Positions 48,101-58,490 of a DNA stretch of 64,000 nucleotides are shown here, piece after piece (position 1 is the first letter of the stretch; each line of letters begins with the position of its first letter). The translations under genes were made by a program, and so were the position numbers. The stretch is from Perognathus longimembris pacificus (lineage: Eukaryota; Chordata; Mammalia; Rodentia; Heteromyidae), in contig NC_063177.1 in the NCBI RefSeq assembly GCF_023159225.1, positions 19,802,673 to 19,866,672 of the forward strand. Reading direction: 5' to 3'. Under the pieces are notes generated by a model, which was not told the origin of the DNA, did no database searches, and saw nothing but the letters and a program-made list of their open reading frames with translations.

Positions 48101-49548
48101 CCGGGCTCCTGGCATCCCCTGGCCATAGTCCTCCACACTCCCCATACCTTGGTGGAGGATTCGATGAGCCTGTCCTCTTCCCTCAGGGATGTGATGATGG
48201 GGATGTTGCACACGGGCTGGTAGGAGCCCTTCTTGTCCTGGGTAACACACACACAGCAGAGAGTCTTGCTTAGTATCTTTAGCTAGCCAGGCACCCCCAA
48301 GCCTCTCTTATCCTGGCTACCCCCTGCTTTGTAAGGAGGCATTAGAGGTTATGAGGCCCCTGGCAACATATACCCCATTTCTAGAAAAACTACAGTCCGG
48401 ATAGTAAGTAGTTCTGAGAACCAGAAGCAGAGCCTGCTCACAATGCCAAGTGTGACCCTCCCCCCCCCCCCATCTGCTGGGTGGTTGGGCCTGGCCTGAC
48501 TGGGTTTGTACTCCCCAACCTCATCTCCCACTCAGCCCACCAGGAACACACACCCTTCCGTCTCAGCTGCCCTTCTCTGTTGCATACCTGCAGGGCAGTC
48601 TGGCACATGTTCACCAGCCCCTGGATGAGGTAATATTTTGCTTCAGCCATCAATTCCTTGATTTCTTGACGATTTTGAGGGAGGGTGATGGTGTCATCTC
48701 GGAGGTAATTCAAAATGGTGCCAAAATGCTTTCCACATCGGTCGATGAGGATCCAGCCTAGGGGTTCAGATCCCCACCCCCATCCCAAATTACCATTTGT
48801 ATTGAATGCCTCAACAATAAGAAAGACCAGCTGGGTGTGCAAACCTGTAATCCTAGCCACTTGAAGGCTAAGATCTGAGGATCATGGTTCAAAGCCAGCT
48901 GGTGCAGAAAAGTCATGAGACTCTTATCTCCAATTAAACACCAGAAAACCAGAAATGGCACTGTGGTCAAAACCTTGGGGACAGTACCCAGGTCAAGCCT
49001 CATGACTGATCCCTTCCTCCCCAACCCCCCTGGCCTCCCCACTCCTAAAAATATAAAGAAAAACTACCTGATAAGTCAGGCAGCAGGTAGCAAGGAAAGG
49101 AGCTTTCTGAGCACAAAGAACAGGGCCCAGAGGACAGGAGAGGGAAGGGACTGCCAAACTGCTCTTCCCCTCTTCCCTGGATTTTAAAGTATAGATCTTG
49201 TCCCTGGACACACAGCCTCCTGGGGGCCATTTCAAAGGTGAAGAAGAAAAGTGTTTTTGTGCTCTAGATCTGTGAGTCTAAGCTGTGCTCTGTAATCATT
49301 TCCTTTGTATCTCCCTACCCCACCCAACAAAGCCATGCATCACCTTCTTTGTCAGTCAGCACCTCCATGCGCCCGCTGAACATGGCCTTGAGCATGGTGT
49401 CGTGCCGGGTGAGGGCCCGCACGGTCGTGTAGTACAGGGAGCCGCCAACATTGAGCTGCACATACTTGTTGCCCAGCCCGCCTCCCTTGAAACCACTTAG
49501 CTTGGGCTTGGCCCCTGAGGCCGGGCACAGACAGGTGTCCCCAGACAT
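44909..49548 (-). CDS. TNFAIP1: TNFAIP1 (BACURD2), complete coding sequence (316 aa)
   Basis: BTB/KCTD-type adaptor for CUL3 ubiquitin ligase, reported to target RhoA and bind PCNA, inducible by TNF. Coding exons on the minus strand: 49344-49548, 48588-48757, 48148-48237, 48019-48071, 47141-47336 and 44909-45145 (951 bp). Length equals human. The tetramerisation-type BTB fold covers about 28-130 ([40 protein letters not shown]). The conserved C-terminal KCTD region follows, with a Ser/Glu-rich tail (about 265-285). The 5' UTR continues into an upstream exon in the CpG island near 54 kb; its splice acceptor is unresolved. Confidence 0.97.
45606..46090 (-). mobile_element. Old B1-like fragments in TNFAIP1 intron 5
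   Basis: GGGGTTTGAACTTAGG and GGCCTCAAACCTCAATCTTC remnants, strongly diverged. Confidence 0.5.
46268..46484 (-). mobile_element. IDL-Geo-type SINE, CpG-rich, nested in a B1-like fragment
   Basis: CCAGCCAGGAATTTT flanks both sides (46257 and 46487). The interrupted B1-like fragment starts at 46199. Confidence 0.9.
46574..46775 (+). mobile_element. IDL-Geo-type SINE, CpG-rich, with duplication
   Basis: AAGAATCCTCCCG at 46561-46573 and 46776-46788. It is only about 90 bp from an opposite-strand copy, forming a near-inverted pair in TNFAIP1 intron 5. Confidence 0.92.
47141..47336 (-). CDS. TNFAIP1: TNFAIP1 coding exon 5
   Basis: Residues 173-238 ([35 protein letters not shown]). Confidence 0.95.
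47561..47583. repeat. G23 homopolymer
   Basis: 23 consecutive G in TNFAIP1 intron 4; its length may be a sequencing uncertainty. Confidence 0.9.
48019..48071 (-). CDS. TNFAIP1: TNFAIP1 coding exon 4
   Basis: 53-bp exon, residues 156-172 plus part of S173 ([17 protein letters not shown]). Acceptor cacag|CC, donor CCAG|GTAGGG; only 76 bp of intron separates it from exon 3. Confidence 0.94.
48148..48237 (-). CDS. TNFAIP1: TNFAIP1 coding exon 3
   Basis: Residues 126-155 ([20 protein letters not shown] onward), 90 bp, phase 0. Confidence 0.95.
48588..48757 (-). CDS. TNFAIP1: TNFAIP1 coding exon 2 (BTB)
   Basis: Residues 69-125, the second half of the BTB fold ([19 protein letters not shown]). 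Acceptor ccctag|GC, donor GCAG|GTATGC. Confidence 0.95.
48830..49005 (+). mobile_element. B1-Geo composite SINE
   Basis: AACCTGTAATCCTAGCCACT, then GAAATGGCACTGTGGTCAAA; right arm shortened. Confidence 0.68.
49344..49548 (-). CDS. TNFAIP1: TNFAIP1 coding exon 1
   Basis: Residues 1-68 plus one base. ATG at 49548 in GGGAGATGT. An in-frame open stretch to 49620 starts with GTG, not ATG, so it is not an alternative start. Donor GAAG|GTGATG. Confidence 0.94.
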
Positions 49549-50654
49549 CTCCCGCTGCAGGTAGATCACCACACGGCAGGAGGTAGGCTTGGAAGACTCC
49601 GCCGTGGTGGAAGTGGTCACAAGTGAGTGGCTGATGGAGGCCAGAACCTCATACTCTCAGTGCTGTGAGAGGGAGGAGAGAATACAAAAGTCAGCACAAC
49701 AGAGCCCCCAAACAAGGAGGCTGTGTTCTCCCTCCTTGCTCTGCCCAGGCTAAGTCCCCAGGTAACAGTAGGAATGGCTTTCCTGCCGCTCCTTGGTGGG
49801 GAGGCCGCTCTGGGAACGCAGGCGCTCACAGCACTGGTTCTTAGTCCCCTCGCCAGCTAGCTGGAGATTTGACTCAGCTCTGAGTGGCAAGGAAGACAAG
49901 CAGATCCGTACACCTAGTCAGAGAGGCTCCCAGGCTCATCCTAAGAGCCACCAGAAAGGTTCTAACTATTCACAAGGTTCCTGAGATCCCACACTTTCAG
50001 TCCAACCTATTGGGAATCTGGCCAGCCTCGGAGTTTCCCTGGAGTGTGAAGGACAGGATGCATTTCCTGCCTCAGCACGTCAGGAGAGAGCCTGGCTAAG
50101 GAAGGAAAGTGAGTGTGGCTTCAGGAGGCCGCTGACCAGTGCGCTTGGCAGGAGTGCCCTGGGCTCCCCCTGGGCTTCCTGGCCTTTCCCCTTTCTTGGC
50201 GTCAGCCTTGACCCTAGTTCCTGAAATTGTCACCATTTTCCAAAGGCAGAACAACCACAGGATGGCTATTTTTGCTGCCTTTCCTGAGAGGTAGTCCAGC
50301 CCTGACTCCTCCTCTCTCCACTCCCAGTAAGAAGGGGGAGAAAAAGACAAGTCCAGATGACAATTCTAAACATAATGAACTGATGCACAGATTAAAACAC
50401 TAACAAGTTCACAGATCTGAGGTGTGAGGCAAACAAACCAAGGTCACCCTTGGGATTTATTCTACTTCTGCCCCTCTGTTGGTGAAGCTTAGTTGCTTCT
50501 AGGTTCTGGATCCATGAACTCAAGCAACAGAGTATTGGAAAATGTTTTTTTAAATTGCAACTTCACTCTACATATACGTTTTCTTGTTGTTTCCTAAACA
50601 ATACAGTATAATGATTATTTGCATAGTATTATACTTTATATATTTCCATTGTAC

Positions 50655-50872
50655 ATTTTCTTTTTGCTTTCTGGGTCATTTTAATTCAGGGCCTTGCAAG
50701 CCCTCAGCCTGCTTAGCTAGCACTCTACCACTTGAACCATGCCTTCAGTCCTGCTTTTTGCTGGTTATTTTGGAGATAAGACTCTCATAGTTCCTGCATG
50801 GGTTGGGTTCCAACAGTAATCCTCCAGGTCTCATCAGCTAGGATTACAGGTGTGAGCCACTAGTGCCTGGTT
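50655..50872 (-). mobile_element. B1-Geo composite SINE
   Basis: Antisense in TNFAIP1 intron 1, ending GTGAGCCACTAGTGCCTGG. Confidence 0.68.
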
Positions 50873-51053
50873 ACACTGTATATTTTCATATGCATTTACA
50901 TTAGGTATGATAAGGCATCCAGAGATGATTTAAAGTATACAGGAGGATATGTATAGGTTATATATGTAAACAATCCATTTTATAATTGGGTCCTGGAGCC
51001 AATGCTTTGCAGATACTGATGGGAAACTGTATTATGTTATGGCTAAGGAGTCA

Positions 51054-51165
51054 CTAGACTGAGCATAGTGGAGCACTCCTGTAACCCCAACACTCAGCTA
51101 TGCTGAGTCAGGGGAGATCTTGGTTGGAGGCCAGACTGGGCTACATAGCAAGATACTGGCTTTTA
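51054..51165 (+). mobile_element. B1 SINE
   Basis: GTGGAGCACTCCTGTAACCC to GACTGGGCTACATAGCAAGA. Its end is split by later SINE insertions. Confidence 0.7.
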
Positions 51166-51189
51166 CTTCTTTTTTTTTTGGGGGGGGGG

Positions 51190-51389
51190 GGGTGTTTGTC
51201 ATGGGGCTTGAACTCTGGGCCTGGGTGCTGTCCCTGAGCTCCACCACTTGAAGCCACGGGGCCACTTCTAGTTTTCTGGTTAATTGGACATAAGAGTCTC
51301 ATGGACTTTCCTGTCTGGGCTGGCTTTGAACTGCAATCCTCAGATCTCAGCCTCCCAAGTAGCTAGGATTATGGGCATGAGCCATGGGC
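51190..51389 (-). mobile_element. B1-Geo composite SINE
   Basis: Antisense: CATGGGGCTTGAACTCTGGG to GGGCATGAGCCATGGG, preceded by a T/G run. Confidence 0.7.
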
Positions 51390-51403
51390 AAGATACTGTC
51401 TTT

Positions 51404-51610
51404 TTTTTTTTTTTTTTGGCCAGTCCTGGGCCTTGGACTCAGGGCCTGAGCACTGTCCCTGGCTTCTTCCCGCTCAAGGCTAGCACTCTGCCACTTGAGC
51501 CACAGCGCCGCTTCTGGCCATTTTTCTGTATATGTGGTGCTGGGGAATCGAACCTAGGGCCTCGTGTATCCGAGGCAGGCACTCTTGCCACTAGGCTATC
51601 TCCCTAGCCC
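51404..51610 (-). mobile_element. IDL-Geo-type SINE, CpG-rich, nested
   Basis: AAGATACTGTCTTT at 51390-51403 and 51611-51624. Inserted at the end of an older B1-Geo element. Confidence 0.9.
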
Positions 51611-52374
51611 AAGATACTGTCTTTAAAAAAAAAAAAAAAAAAGAAAAATTTGTTTGCTGATGAAAGGCACAGTAGCTAATATTCACTGTAGGCTTACTAT
51701 GTAACAGGTACTACTTTAGGCATTTAGTCTATATTTTTAGCTCATTTAACTCAGCAATAAAACTATGGAGTATCCACTATGTTACACAGTAGGTAACCAT
51801 GCAAAGATACTCTCTTTGCTTCAAGCAATTCAAAGAACACCACAGTGTTAACAAGAATTTTAGCTAAAGAGAGAATTTCAGACAGATGGAAGAGTAAGTG
51901 TAAAGTTCCTGTTAGGAAATAAGATTTTAGGAACAGAAATAAGGTCGTGGTGGCTGGTACCCATAAGGGGTGGGGATGGGGAAGCCTGATGCTGAAGTCA
52001 GGAAAGGGAGGTCCTAGGTGAAGAGCTCAGGTTTATTTTAATTATAATGTAGTAGAAGAATCCATGGGAAAGCTTCTCACAGGAGAGTGATATGAGCTGG
52101 CTTATTTATGTTTCAAGGATAGCTCTAGATTCTATGTAGAGCATGAATTGTAAAGGCACAAGAGAGGAAAGTGGGAAGGTCAGCAGGATCCCAGGGAAGA
52201 CATGATGAAGGACCGCAGTGGTAGTGATGATGGAGAAAGAAGTGGAATAAGCCAATAACACGAAGGGTGGTTGTGCATCGTCTTTTATGTGGGCAATCCA
52301 GAAACATGGTACCTACTTCTCCAAGTTTACTGCTCAGCTCCCCTAAAAGTGCCAAGCACATTTTAATTAGTTAA

Positions 52375-52682
52375 TGTAAGACCCACCCCTGGGAGGGCTC
52401 ATGCAGATGTTCCCCACCTGGTTAAGTCTCCACCCAGTTACCTGGGTAACTGTCATACCTGGAGACAGTCACCTCCCCCTTCCCTGAGGTCACATCCTAA
52501 TCCACCTGGCCACACCTCCCCACCCCACCCCAGCCCTAGATAAGGCATCACCTGGGGGTGACACCCTCTCTTGCACAGGGCTTGTGTTGCTAGCCAGCAG
52601 CTCCACAAAATAAAGTTCTCTCTTCTGACTGAATATGGTGGGGTATTCTAATCTTCGGCTGCCTATTTTAATAACGCTTACA
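52375..52682 (+). mobile_element. Solo LTR of an endogenous retrovirus, flanked by 5-bp duplication
   Basis: 308-bp element starting TGTAAG and ending CTTACA, with AATAAA at about 52608. It is flanked on both sides by GTTAA (52370-52374 and 52683-52687). No internal retroviral sequence is adjacent, so it is a recombined solo LTR. It sits in TNFAIP1 intron 1. The 5-bp duplication would suit an ERVL-type element, but I cannot name the family. Confidence 0.8.
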
Positions 52683-52709
52683 GTTAACATATATGAAGTT
52701 GTTAGTTGG

Positions 52710-52923
52710 CAGGCTGGGAATGTGGCTTAGTACTAGAGTGCTTGCCTAGCATGCTTGAAGCCCTGGGTTCTATTCCTCAGCACCACATAAACAGAAAAAA
52801 CGGTAAGTGGCGCTGTGGCTCAAGTGGTAGAGTGCTAGCCTTGAGCAAAAAGAAGCCAGGGACAGCGCTCAGGCCCTGAGTTCAAGCACCAGAACTGGCA
52901 AAAAAAAAAAAAAATAGGTCAAA
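52710..52923 (+). mobile_element. IDL-Geo-type SINE with duplication
   Basis: TTGTTAGTTGG at 52699-52709 and 52924-52934, directly after the solo LTR. Confidence 0.88.
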
Positions 52924-52999
52924 TTGTTAGTTGGGTATTATCCCTGAAAAGACTTAGAAGGGTCTGTGGGAAGAATGTTGAAGTGAATTCCTTGTGGTT

Positions 53000-53289
53000 T
53001 GTCCTGGATACTTTGCGCCAGGATACTGCTGGCGAGCACCAGTAGAACGCATGAGATCACCTTACCTTCTCCGGCCCACCTCAAAGGACTAAACACGTTT
53101 TTTTTTAACAGGTTTTAGCAAGTTCCTTATATACTTTATAACCGGGCCCCAATTTCCCCAGGATCAAAGAAAGCACACATATTTTGCCAAATCAAAGGCA
53201 GTAAGTCAATGGCCGTGGAAGAAAGACATTCCAGAGCTAATCCATTTCTCTCCCACAGAGCAAATGCCCTGAGCTCCTGGATGACGTCA
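53000..53289. other. TNFAIP1: TNFAIP1 intron 1 just inside the CpG island
   Basis: No SINE or gene seen apart from a short T-run. A CRE (TGACGTCA) at 53282 marks the transition into the CpG island. Confidence 0.5.
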
Positions 53290-53972
53290 GGACGGATTCC
53301 ACCCAGGCCAATGAGTTCCAGGAATCCCGCGGCAGGTGACGCCCAGACAGACATTCCAGCGGGAACGAGGTTCCCGCCGAGGGCTGCGGAGCCCTTCCTT
53401 CCGGGCTCCGCGGGTGGCTACTCGGGGATGCCTACGCCTGGGGGCGGACCCCGCTGTTGGTACCCTAAGCAGAACAAAGGACCAACCACCCCGACGGCAG
53501 AAGGAAGTGGGGTCGTAAAGGGAGGACCCAGAAATCCGCCCAGCCGAGGGCGGCGGGAGGAGTGGGAGGTACCCCTGATCTCGACTGGGCTCCACGCCTC
53601 GAGTCTCGGAGGACCTTAGCGACACCCCGCCCCTCTCGACGCCAGTGCAGGCTGTTTTGCAGCCTGCGGACCGGCTCTGACACTACCTCTAGTGGAGGGT
53701 CTGAACTTCGGTCTCCCCCACGCAGCCCCACGCCTTTTCCCCAGGACCCCGCGGAGGCCGGTTCATCCCTCCCTTCCCCTACGGCCTCTGCAGGCCGGTC
53801 TCTCACCGTCCTCCAGGGTGCCTCTCCTCCCTACCGAGTGGCGGGTGGACTCCGCACCGGCCTTGGGCCTGTGGTCGCCGGTCCGCCAGCAATCCCGGCT
53901 GTGAGCTCACATCCTGCGCCGGCCGACTCCTCCCGGAGTAGCTGCCCAGCCCTGACCTCTCTGGAAAACAAG

Positions 53973-53996
53973 ACTACAAGGCCCGGCGTGCACCGC
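53973..53996 (+). promoter_or_regulatory. ZNF143/STAF-like site
   Basis: Begins ACTACAAGGCCCGGCGTGCA, close to the ACTACAAnTCCCAGnRTGC consensus. Confidence 0.5.
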
Positions 53997-54070
53997 ACTT
54001 GGCCAGGGGGTGGAGTCAGAACCATTGAGAACCCCGCCTCACGTACAGCTATTTCCGGCGGGCGGCCGGT

Positions 54071-54096
54071 GCAATGTCTTCTGGGTTTTGTAGTCC
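54071..54096 (-). promoter_or_regulatory. ZNF143/STAF-like site, opposite orientation
   Basis: Minus strand reads ACTACAAAACCCAGAAGACA, matching the ACTACAA..CCCAG core. Confidence 0.55.
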
Positions 54097-54119
54097 CCTA
54101 GGGCTCCTGTTTCCCAGCA

Positions 54120-54211
54120 GCCTCTGGGGGCGGTTGGTATAAATTCTTCCGGTGTCGGGCAGTGACGTCAGGGGTAAACGGGTTCCGTAGCCGTGGCAGC
54201 GGCCGGTGCAG
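54120..54211 (+). other. IFT20: Probable non-coding IFT20 exon 1
   Basis: CpG-rich sequence ending in a good donor, GTGCAG|GTAGGA at 54211/54212. The start is approximate. Coding begins 4.1 kb downstream after acceptor tttgcag at 58361. Confidence 0.45.
54163..54170. promoter_or_regulatory. IFT20: CRE palindrome
   Basis: TGACGTCA about 45 bp before the likely IFT20 exon 1 donor; an ATF/CREB-type site. Confidence 0.5.
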
Positions 54212-55790
54212 GTAGGAACGCGTCCACTGCAGTTTACCTGAGGAGCCGTCTGCTTGCGCCGGCGGGGGCCGCGGCGTGCCGCCGTTAGGGGTCGGCAGGT
54301 AGGGGACGCGGGCGGGCCCGTGGTGAGGGTAGCTGAAGGTTCTCGCTTTCAGGAGGGGCCGGCCCGACCCCGGCGGCCAGGTCGGGGAGGCGGGAGGTTC
54401 CCCGGCCAAGCCCCGGGAGCGGCTCGACACCCTCCTGGGCTCGCCCGCCACCACCTCGGGGTTAACCGTGGCGCGGATCCTGGGTGAGTGTACGGAGTAA
54501 AGACCCCAGTTCTTTTGTTCGGCCTTTTCTAACTTTCCGCTCGGTGTCTCTTCCACGCCCCGTGGGTGGAGCCGCATGGTAGCGTCTGTGGTCTGGGAGA
54601 GCCAGGGCTTGAGCGTCAGGGGCTTCAATCCCGGGTCAGGCAGCATCCGGTGTCCCCTAGATGCTGAGACGACGTGTGGTGGAAAGGAGTTAGGGAAAGA
54701 GTCTGGTGGTTCTAGGGGCACCGTCTCCTTGCATCTTTCTTCCATCTCCTCCATTCGCAATCGTACGCTCGGTCCAAGCCAGATTCACGGGAACCACGCC
54801 GGGCTCGTTTCTTCACTCGCCGTCTCCACTGTACATTGAGTCAGCCCATTACCAAGTCTTAGCAACTCCACTCAAGTATCGTCACTCAGAACGCCTGGCT
54901 GCCAACGCAGCTGCAAACTGTTGCTTACTTCCATAGCCTCCTATGTATGCTTGGGCAGTCATTCTGCAAACATTTACTGAGTGCCAATTAATGTGCCAGT
55001 GACACACTAGGATTATGGTGAGGAATTAGGGTGTGTGTGTGGCCTTGTCCGTTTGTTCTCTCGAATCCAATCCCTAGATGAGTCAGTTGTCATCGTTAAC
55101 TTTTAAAATCCAAGCGCATTACTGTGGCCTTTGCAGCCCTTGGCCAGGCCGCATCCGGTTCCATTCTTATTCTTGATCCCAGTTTTGACCATCACACTAG
55201 CCTTTCAGTTGGAATGTGTCAAATGTCTTCTAGTCTCAGGGTCTCGCCCCTATGCCTGCTTAGATTGTCTCCCTTCTGCCTCCTCTTAGCAAACTTTAGG
55301 ATACCTTTTAGGTCTCCATTTAAGAGTCACTTTTTCTGGAGGTGTCACTTGTTGAGTTATATCCTCCTGCATCTTCATTTAACTATCACAATTTGTGATT
55401 GTTTGCTGCGTCTTCAGAGACTTTGTCTTTGATGCTCTGTCCTCAGAGCAGGGACTCACTGGAGTCAGGAAGGCAAACAGTTATTTTGCTCCCTCAGGTT
55501 AAAGGAATTTTTCAGGAGCACCTGGTAGCAGTTAGTACTCAAATGTGTGTAAATAGAACAGGAAGGAAGGATGCCTTTTTAAAAATGAGCTTTCATTAGT
55601 CATACAGATTTTATTGTTACATTCCCACAAGTGTTTACAACACATTCCAATCAATCTCATCTCCAATCAATCATCATCTCCCTGCCCTCCCCTTCGAGGT
55701 ACAGCTTCAATGGTTTGTTTTCATAGCTGCAAACAATCCACGTCTAACTGTACTCATCCTCCTTGTTAGCTCTGCCTGCTAAGATAGCTC

Positions 55791-55999
55791 TTTTTTTTTT
55801 TTTTTTTTTGCCAGTCCTGGGCCTTGGACTCAGGGCCTGAGCACTGTCCCTGGCTTCCTTTTGCTCAAGGCTAGCACTCTACCACTTGAGCCACAGCGCC
55901 ACTTCTGGCCGTTTTCTGTATATGTGGTGCTAGGGAATTGAACCCAGGGCCTCATGTATACGAGGCAAGCTCTCTTGCCACTAGGCCATATCCCCAGCC
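55791..55999 (-). mobile_element. IDL-Geo-type SINE in IFT20 intron 1
   Basis: AGCTCTTT on both sides (55786 and 56000); antisense full dimer. Confidence 0.87.
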
Positions 56000-56194
56000 C
56001 AGCTCTTTCTTTTTTAACAACTAAATTATCAGGAAATGTTGGATAATTAAAATGTTGCAGAAGAAAGGTGGTCGCTCATTTCAGTGGATTCCATTGACAT
56101 CCCATAGGCACATTAGTTGGATCACAAATGTCTAAATTTAGATAGCAACATTTGGAAATGTCAGAGTTTTTGTCCTCTTGAAAATCAAAAGTCT

Positions 56195-56535
56195 CTCAAC
56201 AGTAGGGGCTTTTTTTTCCCCTTCAGTGCTAGGAGTTGAACCCAGAGCCTCAGTACATACTAGCAAATACTCTTCTACTGAACTGTATCCTCAGCCTCAT
56301 TGTCCCCCCACCCCCTTTCTTTTTGGGTCAGTATTGGGGCTTGAACTCAGGGCCTGGGTGCTACCGTTAGCTTTTTCACTTAAGGCTCTACCACTTGAGC
56401 CACAGTTCCACTTCCAGCTTTTTGGTGGTTAATTGGAGATAAGAGTCTCATGGACTTTCCTGCCCTGGCTGGATCCTTAGATCTCAGCCTCCTGGGTAGC
56501 TAGGATTACAGGCATGAACCGCTAGTGTCTGGCTG
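56195..56535 (-). mobile_element. ID-like fragment and B1-Geo composite SINE
   Basis: ID-like 56220-56300 (GAGTTGAACCCAGAGCCTC), then B1-Geo 56325-56535. Confidence 0.65.
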
Positions 56536-57021
56536 CCTCCCCTTTTAAACAGCCTAGGCCATTTACCTTCTTTTTTAAAATTTAATGTTTGGAGCCAACA
56601 TGAAGGTGAGTTTTCAGTGTTTTCTCAGAATTGAGACATCCTTTGGACCAGGAATGCAGGGTCCAAAGACCAGGGGAGGGAGAGAATATTTTCTTTGATT
56701 CTCTATTGTCTACAGAAAAAAAAAAAAAAACACCACCAAAAAACCCTAAACTGCCTAGTTTTGCCCAAGGTCCCTGATGTTTGACCCTGCCCGAGTTTCC
56801 AGTTTCATCCCTCTCTTCATCCTCTGGGTAGGGTAGGTCCTGTCAGTGATGGGTCTGTGTTCTTCCTGCTAGTGTTCTCCGCTTGGAACATATTCCCTGG
56901 CTTCTGTATCTTAGACATTCTCATTGATACTTCATCCTTTGTGTTTTCTGACAGTGACTGATTCAACTTTGAGTCCTCATTCAGGCAACCTTGCAGTATC
57001 CCGTATAGTTGTTTTTTTTTT

Positions 57022-57740
57022 AATTTGTTGGTTGTGGGCCTTGAATTCAGGGCCTGGGCGCAGTCCCTGAGCTCTTTTGCTCAAGGCTAGCACTCTACCA
57101 CTTTGAGCCACAGCACCACTCTTGTATAGATTTTGTAATGTCTTCTTTGTGTGTGTGTGCTGGTTCTGGAGCTTGAGCTCAGGACCTGGGAGCTGTTCCT
57201 TAGCTTTTTTTTTTTTTTTTTTGGCCAGTCCTGACCTAGGGCCTCGTGTATCCGAGGCAGGCACTCTTGCCGCTAGGCTATATCCCCAGCCCCTGTTCCT
57301 TAGCTTTTAAGCCAGCACTCTTGTCACTTGAACCATACCTTGACTTCCAGCTTTTTACTGGTTAACTGGAGATAAAAGCCTCTCAGACTTTCTTGTCCAG
57401 GCTGGCTTCAAACAGCAATTCTCAGATCTCAAGGGCTCTTGAGTAGTTAGGATCACAGGCATGAGCCACCAGTGCCTGGCTTTTCTTCCTTCCTTTTTTT
57501 TTTTTTTCTTTTCTTTTTTTTGTACTGGGGCTTGAACTTAGGGCATCTCATTCAGTCTTTCTGCTTTGGGATGGCACATTACCACTTGAACCATGCCTCC
57601 ACTTCTGCTTTTTGCTGGTTAATTGGAGTTGAGCCTCTCATATTTGTCTGTCCTGGCTGGCTTTAAACTTTGATCGTTAGATTTCAACATCCTGAGTAGC
57701 TAGGATTTAGGCATGAGTCACTAGCACCCTGCTTATAATA
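57022..57740 (-). mobile_element. Cluster of B1-Geo SINEs in IFT20 intron 1
   Basis: Geo arm fragment 57028-57120; full copy 57161-57480 with the deleted IDL-Geo inside it; another full copy 57522-57733. Confidence 0.68.
57208..57293 (-). mobile_element. Internally deleted IDL-Geo-type SINE, nested
   Basis: CTGTTCCTTAGCTTTT on both sides (57193 and 57292). Only the Geo end (GGCCAGTCCTG) and the outer ID part (ACCTAGGGCCTCGTG onward) remain; the middle is missing. Confidence 0.85.
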
Positions 57741-58363
57741 TTCTTATTTTTTTGTTTATCTTTAACCTTAATTTTTAGTCCACTTAGTTTTTTTAAAAAA
57801 ATTATTTGCCTTTTATGTTGTTCCAGTACCTGAATTGGAAAAGCCTTTATGTCCTGAGTACATAAATGGGGATATGTAAATATGCCTTTGGCTTTTACAA
57901 CTTAGTCGACATGTCTGTTCTTGTCTCTTCCTGTTCTTTGTGATGTTTCTGTAAAAGCACTGAACAGTGTCATTTTTCAGCTTGCCTGTCTGTCTTCCTC
58001 CAGCGAAACTATGTGCTCCTGTGGGGCGGGCGAGCACCATGTTCCACCCATCTTTGTACCCAGTATCTATCAGTGCTGGCATGTAGTTGGCACTCGAGAA
58101 ATGTATGTTGAGTGAACGATGCCTGTGACAAGCAGCCGGACTTTATTCTTTCCTGCCCCTTGCTCCTATGACACATCTCCTCCTGACTCCTCCTGAACTT
58201 CTCTAGGGGACCAGGAAGGGAAACAGGTGAGGCTGAGGGAAAGGGGAGCCATTGGAATACCAGAGGTTTTGGCACTGGTGTCTGTGGGCAGGTGTGGGAC
58301 GGGCTAGGAGCAGCCATTTCCTTGGGTGTCTGGAACATGATTGGGACTGGTTTCTTTGCAGCA

Positions 58364-58490
58364 ATGGCCAAGGACATCCTGGGGGAAGCGGGGCTGCACT
58401 TTGATGAGCTGAACAAGCTGCGGGTATTGGACCCAGAGGTTACCCAGCAGACCATAGAGCTCAAGGAAGAGTGCAAGGACTTCGTGGACA
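58364..58490 (+). CDS. IFT20: IFT20 first coding exon
   Basis: Residues 1-42 plus one base of K43. Exon starts at 58362; donor GACA|GTGAGT. Confidence 0.95.

Larger units (their letters stand above)
53290..54560. promoter_or_regulatory. CpG island with divergent TNFAIP1/IFT20 promoter
   Basis: CpG-rich DNA. ZNF143-like motifs are at 53973-53996 (+) and 54071-54096 (-), and CRE TGACGTCA sites at 53282-53289 and 54163-54170. In human the two genes start about 100 bp apart, head to head. Exact transcription starts are not visible. Confidence 0.75.

Noticed and set aside
49549..49620. N-terminal extension of TNFAIP1
   Set aside because: The in-frame extension starts with GTG, not ATG, and the known start MSGDT is at 49548.
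53209..54101. Long open frames on both strands of the TNFAIP1/IFT20 CpG island
   Set aside because: GC-rich DNA lacks stop codons by composition; the frames overlap on both strands and match nothing I recognise.
54098..54760. 220-codon minus-strand open frame over IFT20 exon 1
   Set aside because: Same GC-composition effect; Pro/Arg-rich with no domain, and it lies on the wrong strand for IFT20.
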